A stretch of 27,332 nucleotides of DNA, taken from CAZFJG01 sp964410915. GTDB lineage: Bacteria; Synergistota; Synergistia; Synergistales; JAFGMB01. The notes under the pieces were generated by a model. The model was not told where the DNA came from and did no database searches. It saw only the letters and a program-made list of their open reading frames with translations. Location of the stretch: positions 1-27,332 of the forward strand of contig CAYPIU010000024.1 of NCBI GenBank assembly GCA_964410915.1. The letters run 5' to 3'. Positions 7,867-15,738 of the stretch are shown piece by piece (the first letter of the stretch is position 1; the number at the start of each line of letters is the position of its first letter). The translations under genes and the position numbers were made by a program.

Positions 7867-8303
7867 ACCTCTTAAGAAAATTTAAAAAACCTCTCGCTGT
7901 TATACTGGTAGCCGGTTCACTCTTTTCCGGAGCTGCCATGGCGGTAGATCTTGGTGATATTCTGGGAGTCGTCGGCGGCGGGTTTCTCGTAAGCGCGATA
8001 GCAGAGCCAGTAAATAATTTTATTAATACAATAACTTTTAACAAGGGTGTAAAATCCGAAGGTCATACCAAGGTCGTTCCTATAGTTTCACTTGGGACAG
8101 GTACCCGTATAGGTGCTGCTCAGGTCTCAGGACCTGCGGGAGATGCAGTTGACAAGACCAAAGCAGTTGCCCAGATAGAGACGGCCTTCAAGGATCGACT
8201 CAGGATCAAGGTACTTGTGCCTATCGATTCGGAAAACCCTCTTGAGCGATTTCGAAGAGTGCAGGGAGTGGGAGTTTCCGCTGTTATCGATTACAAATTA
8301 TAG
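7863..8303 (+). CDS. Small exported protein of unknown function
   Basis: A 146-residue protein with a signal peptide ending GAAMA/VD near residue 27. The mature part opens with a Gly-rich hydrophobic stretch (ILGVVGGGFLVSAI), followed by a mixed alpha/beta region with VVPIVSLGTGTRIGAAQVSGP and an amphipathic C-terminus ending in GVSAVIDYKL. I do not recognise the family. The start is GTG and overlaps the previous stop by 4 nt, which suggests translational coupling and a shared role with the preceding exported protein. Position between pyrG and the LPS-transport genes suggests an envelope job, but nothing in the sequence proves it. Confidence 0.7.
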   Translation: MNLLRKFKKPLAVILVAGSLFSGAAMAVDLGDILGVVGGGFLVSAIAEPVNNFINTITFNKGVKSEGHTKVVPIVSLGTGTRIGAAQVSGPAGDAVDKTKAVAQIETAFKDRLRIKVLVPIDSENPLERFRRVQGVGVSAVIDYKL

Positions 8304-8333
8304 ATCTGTGAATCCTGAAGTAATGGAGGAAAT

Positions 8334-9404
8334 ATGAAAAAAATATTTCTGTTTATATTCTGCTCGCTGGTGTTTTTTTCTTTTTCAAATACAGCTTTTG
8401 CAGCAGATGCAGATGAAGTTACAGCTATACTTGATAAATGGACTTCTGCTCACTGGGGAGATGACTGTTTCGTATGGATAGTTCATTATCCGGAAGAACT
8501 TGCGGTCCCATGGGCTGAACTTGAAGTCCGGAAGGGGTCGATAAATGCTGACCAGAAGGATTCCTATGCTGAATCTTTTATGAAAGAACTCAGTATGGAT
8601 AAATACGAGCCATTTCTTGTCTCTGTAACCTTTTTTTCTGACAGCAATGTCGACCTGTCCCCTTTTGAAAACAGAATATCTCTTATCAGCAGGAAAGGCG
8701 AAAAAATACGGCCTGTAAGTTTTGACGGGGCTTTTGAGCAGCCTTCCACTGACAGTATCAGGGGCCTGGTCTTTTTCCCGAAACAGGAAGAAGGGGTTTT
8801 ACGGGTACAACTCAATGGTCTGGGACTTGGCGGGGACGGGATATTCTCTTTTGGAAGTTACGATGAAAGTTCTGGTCATGTCAAGGCTCAACCGGACAGA
8901 AAAGATATTGGCACCCGTGAGGGTGTTATTGTTATAAGACCATCTTCAGGAATAGAAAATGATAAAGATATTCCTAAAGAAAGTGATCCAGAACCTGCTG
9001 ATGAATCTGAAAACACCGTCTTGAATGACGCTGAAACCGGATCTTCCTCAGTATCTTCTGCTGAAAATTCTGAAAAGGCAAGCCCCGAAAATGATAACAG
9101 GGCCTTCAAGAGCAGGGATCTCCTTCTCAAAACCTTCCTTGATAGCTGGATATCCGGTGATTATAAAAAGATGTATTCCCTGCTTTCCAGGCAAAGCCAG
9201 AAAAAAACTTCTGAGGCAGCCTTTACCGGGGATAGCATGCAGTCTCCTTTCAGGATCATTCTGATGAATGGTTACACATATGATTGGGAAAATGAAGATA
9301 CAGCAGTTGTTACAAGCAAGTCGAAACTTGAAATAATGAAAGGTATAAGCACTAAAAAGATAAGGCTGGTGGAGGAAGGTAATGGCTGGAAGATCCTGTG
9401 GTAA
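8334..9404 (+). CDS. Exported two-domain protein of unknown function
   Basis: A 356-residue protein with a signal peptide (residues 1-23, AFA/AD). The N-terminal domain (about 24-205) has no motif I recognise. It is followed by an acidic Ser/Glu/Asp-rich linker (about 205-257) and a C-terminal domain (258-356) that starts RDLLLKTFLDSWISGDYKKMYSLLS and ends in a beta-rich stretch finishing GWKILW. That layout is typical of NTF2-like/DUF4878-type periplasmic domains, which bind small ligands or proteins; the match is by pattern only. The start has TGGAGGA 4 nt upstream. The 3' end overlaps the lptC start by 23 nt, so expression with the LPS-transport genes is likely. Confidence 0.75.
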   Translation: MKKIFLFIFCSLVFFSFSNTAFAADADEVTAILDKWTSAHWGDDCFVWIVHYPEELAVPWAELEVRKGSINADQKDSYAESFMKELSMDKYEPFLVSVTFFSDSNVDLSPFENRISLISRKGEKIRPVSFDGAFEQPSTDSIRGLVFFPKQEEGVLRVQLNGLGLGGDGIFSFGSYDESSGHVKAQPDRKDIGTREGVIVIRPSSGIENDKDIPKESDPEPADESENTVLNDAETGSSSVSSAENSEKASPENDNRAFKSRDLLLKTFLDSWISGDYKKMYSLLSRQSQKKTSEAAFTGDSMQSPFRIILMNGYTYDWENEDTAVVTSKSKLEIMKGISTKKIRLVEEGNGWKILW

Positions 9405-9942
9405 AGCCTTCCCTGTTTTTATTGTAATATTGATCTTTGTCGGAGTATTTGCTTTTGGGGTTTTTCATGATCTTCGTCTTGACAGAACAACCTTAAATGA
9501 AGATAAAAAAGATACCGGTATAAGGATCTCAAATCTTGGCTTTGAGAGAGATATATCCGGAGATATCTGGATAATGAACTCTGAAAGTGCGATAAAAACG
9601 GACTCCTCAATAAAAGGTTACTCTGTTGATATTTCCATGAGATCAAAAGACGGCAGAGAATGGAAGGCCTGGTCACCTGAAGCCCTGTATTCCGAGACGG
9701 AAAGGTCCCTGGTAATGAAGGATGCAAGGGGTGAAGGGGCCGGGAAACAGGCAAATATGGAGTGGAGTGCTAAAACAGCGATCTTTCTTGAAGATAAGGA
9801 AGAGTGGTCCTTCCCTGACGGGATAGATATTTTTAACAAAAGCATTGATATTCACGGTACTGAAGCTAAAGTTGATATTGATGGTACTATAAAGCTTGAA
9901 GACGGAGCAAAGGCGATATGGAAAATTGGGGAGGATCCATGA
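9382..9942 (+). CDS. lptC: LptC-like LPS export protein
   Basis: A 186-residue protein with one N-terminal membrane helix (about 10-30) and a beta-rich periplasmic part, the LptC/YrbK layout. LptC sits in the inner membrane with LptBFG and passes LPS to the periplasmic bridge. Supporting signals are the region RISNLGFERDISGDIWIMNSE and the pattern of short strands with alternating hydrophobics through to the end. Conservation in this family is low, so context carries much of the weight: the next gene is OstA/LptD-like and overlaps by ATGA. The start has a strong GGAGGAAGG within the upstream gene. No lptB, lptF or lptG is present in the window. Confidence 0.72.
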   Translation: MAGRSCGKAFPVFIVILIFVGVFAFGVFHDLRLDRTTLNEDKKDTGIRISNLGFERDISGDIWIMNSESAIKTDSSIKGYSVDISMRSKDGREWKAWSPEALYSETERSLVMKDARGEGAGKQANMEWSAKTAIFLEDKEEWSFPDGIDIFNKSIDIHGTEAKVDIDGTIKLEDGAKAIWKIGEDP

Positions 9943-11573
9943 AAAGATACATCCTGTTCTTACTAACGTTTTTTTTATATATCATTATCATCGTTATCCC
10001 CTGTTTTGCGAATGATAAAGGGCAGGAGATCGTTCTTGATGCTGATATCCTAACCTATCAGGAGACAACAGGTATTGGTGTTGCCCGCGGAAATGTCAAC
10101 CTCAGGCTGGACAATATGAATATGTCTGCGCCGTACATGGAGATCGACAGCAGCCGCAGTATTGTCAAGGCAGTGTCGGAATCTGGAAAACCTGTAGCGA
10201 TAAGACAGGGGTCGAAAATACTGAAAGGCAGATCACTGCATTATGACATCCTGAAAAGAGAAGGTACGCTTTATGATGCAGAAGGGAGCGTCCCGGCCCA
10301 GAAGGGTTATGTTTTTATGAACGGAGGCAGGGTAGAAATTCTTCCAGCCTCTTCTGCCGTAAAAGAGGGATCGATCGAAGATAATGGTTCTATAGCTGAG
10401 GATGAAGGATCCTTTGCAGGTCAATGGCATGATGTAACACTTACTACCTGTACGGAGCCGGAACCTCATTACAGGGTGGTAACACGGAGATTGGTTATAA
10501 TACCTGGCAAGAGGGTCATAGCAAAAACCCCTGATATTTATATAGGAAAACATAAATTATTCAGATATCCTTTTGACTACATTGTTGATCTGAAAAAACA
10601 GGAACACAATCCTTTCATGCCTTCTATCCATTATGATTCAGAAAAGGGAGCAGGCCTTGGGATTAAACCCCGGTTTTACCCTGATGATGACTCAGTCGTG
10701 AATCTTAACCTTACGGAGTGGTCTGATACAGGATTCGAATGGAAGGGCCGATATACAAGGGATATGGGGGACGGACTTTCTCTTTTTGCGGAATCAGCCT
10801 ATGAATATGATTCTGATGTTGAGGAAAAAGAATACAGGCCTGAGTGGGGGCTGGAACTTAACAATAATGGCTGGACAGGTCACCTGAAATGGTCTCAGAG
10901 AGAACCAAGAGACACAGAACTGAGGTCAGGTGAGATCTATCGTACCACCCTCTGGAGAGATCCTGAATTTTACATTCGGACTCCCTGGTGGGAGGACCCC
11001 GCTTCTGATAATACATTTTTCAGCTTTTCCGGTTCATGGGGTAGTTACGAGGAGAGGGAAAAGAGTACTGATAGAACATCCTGGGGACTTCACCTGAAAG
11101 GTGAAGGAGACCTCGGAACCTCTATATCTCACTACTGGAGAGCGAATTACAGGTATTATGACTACTCTGCAGGTGATACACAGGAAGTGACCGAACTGAT
11201 CCTCGGCCTCAGGTACAGTCTGGGAGAAATAGACCTCGGATCTTCTTATCGCAGGAGATGGGCTGAAGGCGGATCGCCTTTGTGGTGGGATGACTATGAT
11301 GAACTGGAGAAGTTTTATCAGCAGGTTGACATTCCATTTCTTAATGATACCCGATTCAAATTTAGAACATCCTACAATATCCAAACAGAGGAGATTAACG
11401 AGAGAATATATCAGCTTTCCATCGACAGGGATTGTATGAAATGGATATTTATCTACAGAGATGATCTTGTTGATGAAAATGACGACTGGGCCGCGGTCAG
11501 GCTTGTAATAAAAGCATTCCCTGATACGGATCTTGCTCTTGATTCGAGACAGGTGGATGCAGCTTATGAATAA
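9939..11573 (+). CDS. OstA-domain outer-membrane protein, LptD-like
   Basis: A 544-residue exported protein with a signal peptide of about 25 residues. The N-terminal OstA-type domain (about 30-135) shows repeating strands such as IVLDADILTYQETTGIGVARGNV and LKGRSLHYDILKREGTLYDAEG, as in LptA and in the periplasmic part of LptD. The rest has alternating-strand, aromatic-rich segments fitting a beta-barrel, with an LptD-like junction around YIGKHKLFRYPFDY and PSIHYDSEKGAGLGIKPRFYP. It is shorter than E. coli LptD (about 780 residues), lacks its cysteine pattern and does not end in an aromatic residue. LptD is the best guess for LPS insertion in the outer membrane. The ATG at 9939 is chosen for the GGGGAGG just upstream and the ATGA overlap with lptC. 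Confidence 0.75.
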   Translation: MKRYILFLLTFFLYIIIIVIPCFANDKGQEIVLDADILTYQETTGIGVARGNVNLRLDNMNMSAPYMEIDSSRSIVKAVSESGKPVAIRQGSKILKGRSLHYDILKREGTLYDAEGSVPAQKGYVFMNGGRVEILPASSAVKEGSIEDNGSIAEDEGSFAGQWHDVTLTTCTEPEPHYRVVTRRLVIIPGKRVIAKTPDIYIGKHKLFRYPFDYIVDLKKQEHNPFMPSIHYDSEKGAGLGIKPRFYPDDDSVVNLNLTEWSDTGFEWKGRYTRDMGDGLSLFAESAYEYDSDVEEKEYRPEWGLELNNNGWTGHLKWSQREPRDTELRSGEIYRTTLWRDPEFYIRTPWWEDPASDNTFFSFSGSWGSYEEREKSTDRTSWGLHLKGEGDLGTSISHYWRANYRYYDYSAGDTQEVTELILGLRYSLGEIDLGSSYRRRWAEGGSPLWWDDYDELEKFYQQVDIPFLNDTRFKFRTSYNIQTEEINERIYQLSIDRDCMKWIFIYRDDLVDENDDWAAVRLVIKAFPDTDLALDSRQVDAAYE

Positions 11574-11599
11574 AAAAATGGAGCGGCAGAAGCCGCTCC
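11572..11599 (-). terminator. Rho-independent terminator of greA
   Basis: GGAGCGGC (11580-11587), loop AGAA, GCCGCTCC (11592-11599): a perfect 8-bp stem. The T run is on the minus strand (seven A at 11572-11578 on the plus strand), so it serves greA; the plus strand has no T run after the stem. Confidence 0.88.
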
Positions 11600-11626
11600 G
11601 TCGTAGCTCAAGAGATTAAGATACTG

Positions 11627-12124
11627 CTAAAGAACCTTGATATCAAGGATCCTCAGCGTTCGTTCACCCCTGGGGACCTGAACAGATACTTCGTCGTTAA
11701 CGAGCTTGCCCATCAAAGCCTGTCCGACTGGGCTTGATGATGAGATCTTGTTATTTTTAGGGTCTGATTCCTGGGAACCAACTATAGTATATTCAAAGGT
11801 CTTTGAAGTATTGATATCTTCGATAGTAATGGTTGTTCCAAGCGTTACTTTGCTGCAGTCGATATCTGAAACATCAAGAAGTTTTGCTTTGCTCAGCTGA
11901 TATTCGAGCCACTGGATCCGGCTTTCCAGTTTTGCCTGAGAGTCTTTGGCAGTGGCATACTCGGCGTTTTCCGAGATGTCTCCAAACGAGCGAGCTTCCT
12001 CAAGAAGTCTGGCTATTTCTGCTCTGCCTTCACTCCTTAGGTTAACGAGTTCATCTTTCAGTTTTTGATAGCCGCTTTGCGTCATCAAAATGAAATCGTC
12101 AGTCTTTGTAATATTTTCTGACAA
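11627..12124 (-). CDS. greA: Transcription elongation factor GreA
   Basis: A 165-residue cleavage factor that rescues backtracked RNA polymerase through its secondary channel. The N-terminal coiled coil contains MTQSGYQKLKDELVNLRSEGR and the tip motif SFGDISENAEYATAK, with the conserved acidic Asp and Glu that hold catalytic magnesium. The C-terminal FKBP-like domain includes SSSSPVGQALMGK. The start is TTG at 12124, chosen because AAGGGGG lies 8 nt upstream; the frame stays open further upstream but with no ribosome-binding site, and an internal ATG would lose 13 residues. It is the only gene on the minus strand in the central 24 kb, between the LPS-transport genes and rnj. Confidence 0.95.
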   Translation of the reverse strand: MSENITKTDDFILMTQSGYQKLKDELVNLRSEGRAEIARLLEEARSFGDISENAEYATAKDSQAKLESRIQWLEYQLSKAKLLDVSDIDCSKVTLGTTITIEDINTSKTFEYTIVGSQESDPKNNKISSSSPVGQALMGKLVNDEVSVQVPRGERTLRILDIKVL

Positions 12125-12132
12125 AAAAAGAA

Positions 12133-12139
12133 CCCCCTT
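12133..12139 (-). promoter_or_regulatory. Ribosome-binding site fixing the greA TTG start
   Basis: Minus-strand AAGGGGG, 8 nt before TTG 12124. Confidence 0.7.
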
Positions 12140-12152
12140 GAAAATGAACTTG

Positions 12153-12181
12153 TGTAGATGAACTTGTATATCAGTAGTCAA
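12153..12181 (-). promoter_or_regulatory. Candidate greA promoter
   Basis: On the minus strand TTGACT (12181-12176) is followed after 17 nt by TCTACA (12158-12153). The -35 is good (5 of 6) and the -10 weak (3 of 6). Confidence 0.4.
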
Positions 12182-12213
12182 GAATTCTATCAGACTTTAT
12201 ATCAGGTGGCAAC

Positions 12214-12223
12214 TTGATATCAA
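12214..12223. repeat. Short palindrome in the greA-rnj intergenic region
   Basis: TTGATATCAA is a perfect 10-nt palindrome in an AT-rich 170-nt divergent intergenic region. An ATATCA at 12199-12204 also pairs with the TGATAT inside it. It may be an operator, but such short palindromes arise by chance in AT-rich DNA. Confidence 0.25.
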
Positions 12224-12295
12224 AAAATAAAGTAAAAAAATGTATAGATTTTTCGTAATGTAAAAAATATATTATCAAAAATGAGGAGGATATTT

Positions 12296-14050
12296 GTGAC
12301 AGAAAACAGTACTAACAAGAGCAGCAAAGGAAGAAAAAAGAACAATAGCCGGAACGGATCCGGGAACAGTCGTAAGACTGCATTTCGGCTTATTCCCCTG
12401 GGTGGTGTCGGGGAGATAGGCAAGAATATGTATGTGATGGAATATGGAAATGACATTATCGTTATCGATTCCGGTCTTATGTTCCCTGACGACGAAATGC
12501 TCGGGATAGATTTTGTTATCCCTGATATTTCCTACCTTCTTGAGAACAGGGACAGGATAAGGGCAATAATAGTAACTCATGGACATGAAGATCATATAGG
12601 CGCGCTTCCATTTATCCTGCCGAGACTTGACGTGCCGGTATTTGGCACCAAACTCTCCCTTGCAATGATCGACAAGAAGATGGAAGAAGCGATCCCCTCC
12701 TATGAAAGGGATCTAAGGGAGATCAAAGCAGGGGAAACTATAAATGCCGGAGTTTTCAGCATCAAATTCTTTGCTGTATGTCATTCTATACCTGACGGCG
12801 TAGGTCTTGCCATAGATACTCCTGTAGGGACTGTCCTGCATACAGGTGATATAAAGCTTGATCCTACACCTGTTGATGGAAGGCTTACCGACTATGGGGC
12901 TTTTGCGGAAGCTGCTGCCAAAGGTGTTATTCTGATGCTTTCGGATTCTACAAATGTTGAAAGAAAGGGATTCACCCCTTCAGAAAGTATAATCGGAGGC
13001 ACCCTTGAAAATCTGTTCAGGAATAATCGTAACAAAAGAATAGTGATAGCAGCATTTGCCAGTAATCTTCATCGTATACAGCAGGTAATAAATTCAGCTG
13101 CTCAGTTTAATAGAAAGATCACCTTTCAGGGCAGGAGTATGAGTACCAACGTCGAGATAGCAAGCAGGCTTGGTTATCTGGATCTTGATGAAAGAATGGT
13201 AATAGCTCCCAGTGAGATAGAGAAATATCCACATAAAAAGGTCGTTGTCCTGACCACGGGAAGCCAGGGCGAACCTTTCTCCGGGCTGGTTCTGATGAGT
13301 AGAGGTCAGCACAGGAACATCAATCTATGCTCCAAGGATCTGGTTGCTGTTTTCGCTACTCCGATACCCGGTAACGAAAAGACAGTGAGTAACACACTAA
13401 ACAGACTTTTTCAGTGCGGGTGCGATGTTATATATGAAAAGGACAGAGATATCCATGTCTCAGGGCATGCTTCAAGAGAGGAACTCAAGATACTTCTCAA
13501 TATGGTAAAACCAAAATATTTTGTGCCTATACATGGTGAATACAGACATCTTGTGCGTCATGCACAGCTTGCCCAGGAAGTTGGTTTGCCTTCCAGAAAC
13601 ACATTTGTGATGGAAAAGGGTGAAGTCCTTTCGATAACAACAAAGCAGGCCAGAAAAGTTTCGAGGGTCCCCTCGGGCGGTGTCCTTGTCGATGGAATGG
13701 CTCTTGGTGAACTTGAAGGGAGTGCACTGAAGGAAAGAAGGGAATTGTCCGAAGATGGAGTGGTCGTCGTTTCAATAATACTTGACTTGCAGGGTCGACT
13801 TGTTTATGATCCCGTGTTTGAGAGCCGTGGTTTCATACATATGGAGGATGCTACTGCACTTCGGCAGGAACTGGTTCAGACAACAAGGCAGGTTTTCAAC
13901 AGTATAAGAAGAAATTCAAAGGATACTGCTGCTGATGATGAGCTGATCAAAAATCGTTTGAGGAGCAGACTGGCAGAAGTTATAAGAAAGAACAGCAGGA
14001 ACAGGCCTGTCATTATGCCATTGATCTCAAGGATGCCTGCTTCAAAATAA
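12296..14050 (+). CDS. rnj: Ribonuclease J
   Basis: A metallo-beta-lactamase/beta-CASP ribonuclease with 5'-3' exonuclease and endonuclease activity, central to mRNA turnover in organisms lacking RNase E. The 584-residue protein has a basic Ser/Asn-rich N-terminal extension (about 1-27), then LIPLGGVGEIGKNM and the zinc motif HGHEDHIG near residues 95-102, followed by GDIKLD, SDSTN and the beta-CASP region with FASNLHRIQQ, TTGSQGEP and HVSGHA. The C-terminal domain ends with basic residues. The start is GTG 12296, placed 5 nt after GAGGAGGA; an ATG at 12281 overlaps that ribosome-binding site and is rejected. It is the first gene of a long collinear run. Confidence 0.96.
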   Translation: MTENSTNKSSKGRKKNNSRNGSGNSRKTAFRLIPLGGVGEIGKNMYVMEYGNDIIVIDSGLMFPDDEMLGIDFVIPDISYLLENRDRIRAIIVTHGHEDHIGALPFILPRLDVPVFGTKLSLAMIDKKMEEAIPSYERDLREIKAGETINAGVFSIKFFAVCHSIPDGVGLAIDTPVGTVLHTGDIKLDPTPVDGRLTDYGAFAEAAAKGVILMLSDSTNVERKGFTPSESIIGGTLENLFRNNRNKRIVIAAFASNLHRIQQVINSAAQFNRKITFQGRSMSTNVEIASRLGYLDLDERMVIAPSEIEKYPHKKVVVLTTGSQGEPFSGLVLMSRGQHRNINLCSKDLVAVFATPIPGNEKTVSNTLNRLFQCGCDVIYEKDRDIHVSGHASREELKILLNMVKPKYFVPIHGEYRHLVRHAQLAQEVGLPSRNTFVMEKGEVLSITTKQARKVSRVPSGGVLVDGMALGELEGSALKERRELSEDGVVVVSIILDLQGRLVYDPVFESRGFIHMEDATALRQELVQTTRQVFNSIRRNSKDTAADDELIKNRLRSRLAEVIRKNSRNRPVIMPLISRMPASK

Positions 14051-14109
14051 AGTAATGGCTCTGGATATTTCAACCTAATAAACTTATGACATGACAGGAG
14101 TTTTGCCAT

Positions 14110-14892
14110 ATGTTCGAATCCTCTATTCTGGGTATTGTACAGGGCCTTACGGAGTTCCTTCCAGTAAGCAGTTCAGGTCACCTTGCTCTATTCCAGATCT
14201 TGATGGGTTGGGGAGAGGGATCCCTTTCATTTGATATAGCTGTACATTTTGCCACTATGCTGGCTACAGTTGTATATTTCAGAACCCGGATCATCGAGAT
14301 ACTGTCCGGTTGGTTTTCTGGACTGTTTTCCAGTGGATCCAGATCAAAAGAAGGCTGGAACACGGGGTGGGCAATAATCGGCGGGAATTGTATTACAGTT
14401 CCTGTCGCACTTGCTCTGAAACCTTTTGTAGAGAAATGGATATTTTCAACTCTTGCAGTGGGTATAGCTCTTCTCGTTACTTCCTTGGTTCTATGGTATG
14501 CAGTTTCCCTGAGAACCGGGAACAGAAAAGTATCATTTTCAAGGAGCCTTTTCATTGGTTTTGTACAGGGACTTGCTGTAATTCCGGGTATATCCAGGTC
14601 TGGAGTTACTATTGTAGCTGGTCTGAGTTCCGGTATTTCACCAGAAAGGGCGTTTTCCTTTTCATTTTTACTGTCACTTCCTGCAATATTGGGAGCGAAT
14701 ATCCTCGAGGTAGTTAACAATTCAAGTTTTTCAACTCTTCCCGAAGGGTGGCTGGCTGGTGCTGTGATGGCATTTTTATCAGGTTACCTTGCTCTTGGTT
14801 TTCTCCATAAAATAGTCACAATGGGTAGATGGAGGGGATTTGCAGTTTACTGTGCATGTATTGGTTTTTTATGTATATTTCTGAATTTTTAG
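14110..14892 (+). CDS. uppP: Undecaprenyl-diphosphatase UppP (BacA)
   Basis: An integral membrane phosphatase that dephosphorylates undecaprenyl pyrophosphate, recycling the lipid carrier for peptidoglycan and surface polymers; overexpression gives bacitracin resistance in other bacteria. The 260-residue protein is hydrophobic throughout. It shows the first catalytic motif QGLTEFLPVSSSGH (Gln11 and Glu15, fitting the known E/Q-XXX-E variant) and the second, PGISRSG, at 159-165. Length and motif order match the family. AGGAG lies 9 nt upstream of the ATG. No terminator separates it from rnj, 59 nt upstream. The next gene begins 13 nt after its stop. Confidence 0.96.
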   Translation: MFESSILGIVQGLTEFLPVSSSGHLALFQILMGWGEGSLSFDIAVHFATMLATVVYFRTRIIEILSGWFSGLFSSGSRSKEGWNTGWAIIGGNCITVPVALALKPFVEKWIFSTLAVGIALLVTSLVLWYAVSLRTGNRKVSFSRSLFIGFVQGLAVIPGISRSGVTIVAGLSSGISPERAFSFSFLLSLPAILGANILEVVNNSSFSTLPEGWLAGAVMAFLSGYLALGFLHKIVTMGRWRGFAVYCACIGFLCIFLNF

Positions 14893-14905
14893 GAGGTTGT
14901 CTGGT

Positions 14906-15145
14906 ATGTCAGGTACCGGGAAAAAATGGTGGCTTCTTTTTCTTCTCATAATAACAGGTACGCTTGCAGGATTTTATCTTCAGGAATTCCAGTTTACCTC
15001 AAGTATTTTCAGGGACTTTATATCTCTGGGTGTAAATATTGAAAAGATCGATATTGGTTTTATTGAAACAGGTTTCAGGCTTAACTTTCAATGCAACCTT
15101 GGTACAGTCCTGGGTGCTATAACAGGTTTGTGGATAGTATTATGA
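14906..15145 (+). CDS. DUF4321 small membrane protein
   Basis: A 79-residue protein with a membrane segment near each end (about 8-24 and 62-78) and a central stretch IDIGFIETGFRLNFQCNLGTVLGAITG. The size, the C-terminal pattern and the position directly before maf match DUF4321 as I recall it; the function is unknown. ATG 14906 is used because AGGAGG at 14891-14896 lies 9 nt upstream, whereas the TTG at 14897 abuts it directly. The stop overlaps the maf start (ATGA). Confidence 0.8.
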   Translation: MSGTGKKWWLLFLLIITGTLAGFYLQEFQFTSSIFRDFISLGVNIEKIDIGFIETGFRLNFQCNLGTVLGAITGLWIVL

Positions 15146-15738
15146 GACTGCCTGCCATTATTCTTGCTTCTGGCAGTCCAAGAAGAAGAGATCTTCTTGG
15201 ATCCCTGGGATGGGAATTTAAAACTGTTGTTCCTGATGTAAAAGAAGAGATCTCCGGAAGTGAATGTGCTGAAGATGCGGTCAAAAGGCTGGCTATGGAG
15301 AAGATCTCGAAAGTTGCAGCTTCTTTTCCAGATGCTCTTGTAATTGCAGCCGATACTGTGGTCGTTGTGGATGGCTGTATATTGGAGAAACCTTCAGATA
15401 CCATGGAAGCCGAAAAGATGCTCGAAATTCTTGCAGGAAGAGAGCATGAAGTAATTACAGGTGTAGCCGTCTCCTTTCGGGGAAGAACTATCGTTGAAAG
15501 GGAAATTACAGAAGTGGAGTTCAGGGAACTTGACGCACATGAGATCTCTGCCTATGTGAAAACAGGAGAAGGCAGAGATAAGGCTGGTTCCTATGCAATA
15601 CAGAACAAGGGGTCTTTACTGGTAAAAAGAATAACTGGATGCTATTTCAATGTTGTCGGACTACCTCTCTTTCTCCTTAGTTCAATGTTAAAAACAATGG
15701 GGATCGGGTTGCCGGCACAGTGGGAGGTTGAAGAATGA
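15142..15738 (+). CDS. maf: Maf-family nucleoside triphosphate pyrophosphatase
   Basis: Hydrolyses non-canonical or modified nucleotides to monophosphates; family members are linked to septum formation and nucleotide pool cleaning. The 198-residue protein has the motifs ILASGSPRRRDLL near the N-terminus, VIAADTVVVVDG with the catalytic Asp at about residue 74, and DKAGSYAIQNKGS. The ATG at 15142 overlaps the DUF4321 stop, and the protein begins exactly where the family does (MRLPAIILASGSPRR). An upstream ATG at 15091 lies inside DUF4321 and adds residues foreign to the family. Its own stop overlaps the next start (ATGA). Confidence 0.95.
   Translation: MRLPAIILASGSPRRRDLLGSLGWEFKTVVPDVKEEISGSECAEDAVKRLAMEKISKVAASFPDALVIAADTVVVVDGCILEKPSDTMEAEKMLEILAGREHEVITGVAVSFRGRTIVEREITEVEFRELDAHEISAYVKTGEGRDKAGSYAIQNKGSLLVKRITGCYFNVVGLPLFLLSSMLKTMGIGLPAQWEVEE

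Noticed and set aside
11580..11599. Terminator for the LptD-like gene on the plus strand
   Set aside because: No T run follows the stem on the plus strand; the T run is on the minus strand, so it is assigned to greA.
14178..14720. 180-residue open frame on the minus strand opposite uppP
   Set aside because: It is wholly antisense to a clear uppP, has no recognisable motif and fits the codon shadow of the real gene.
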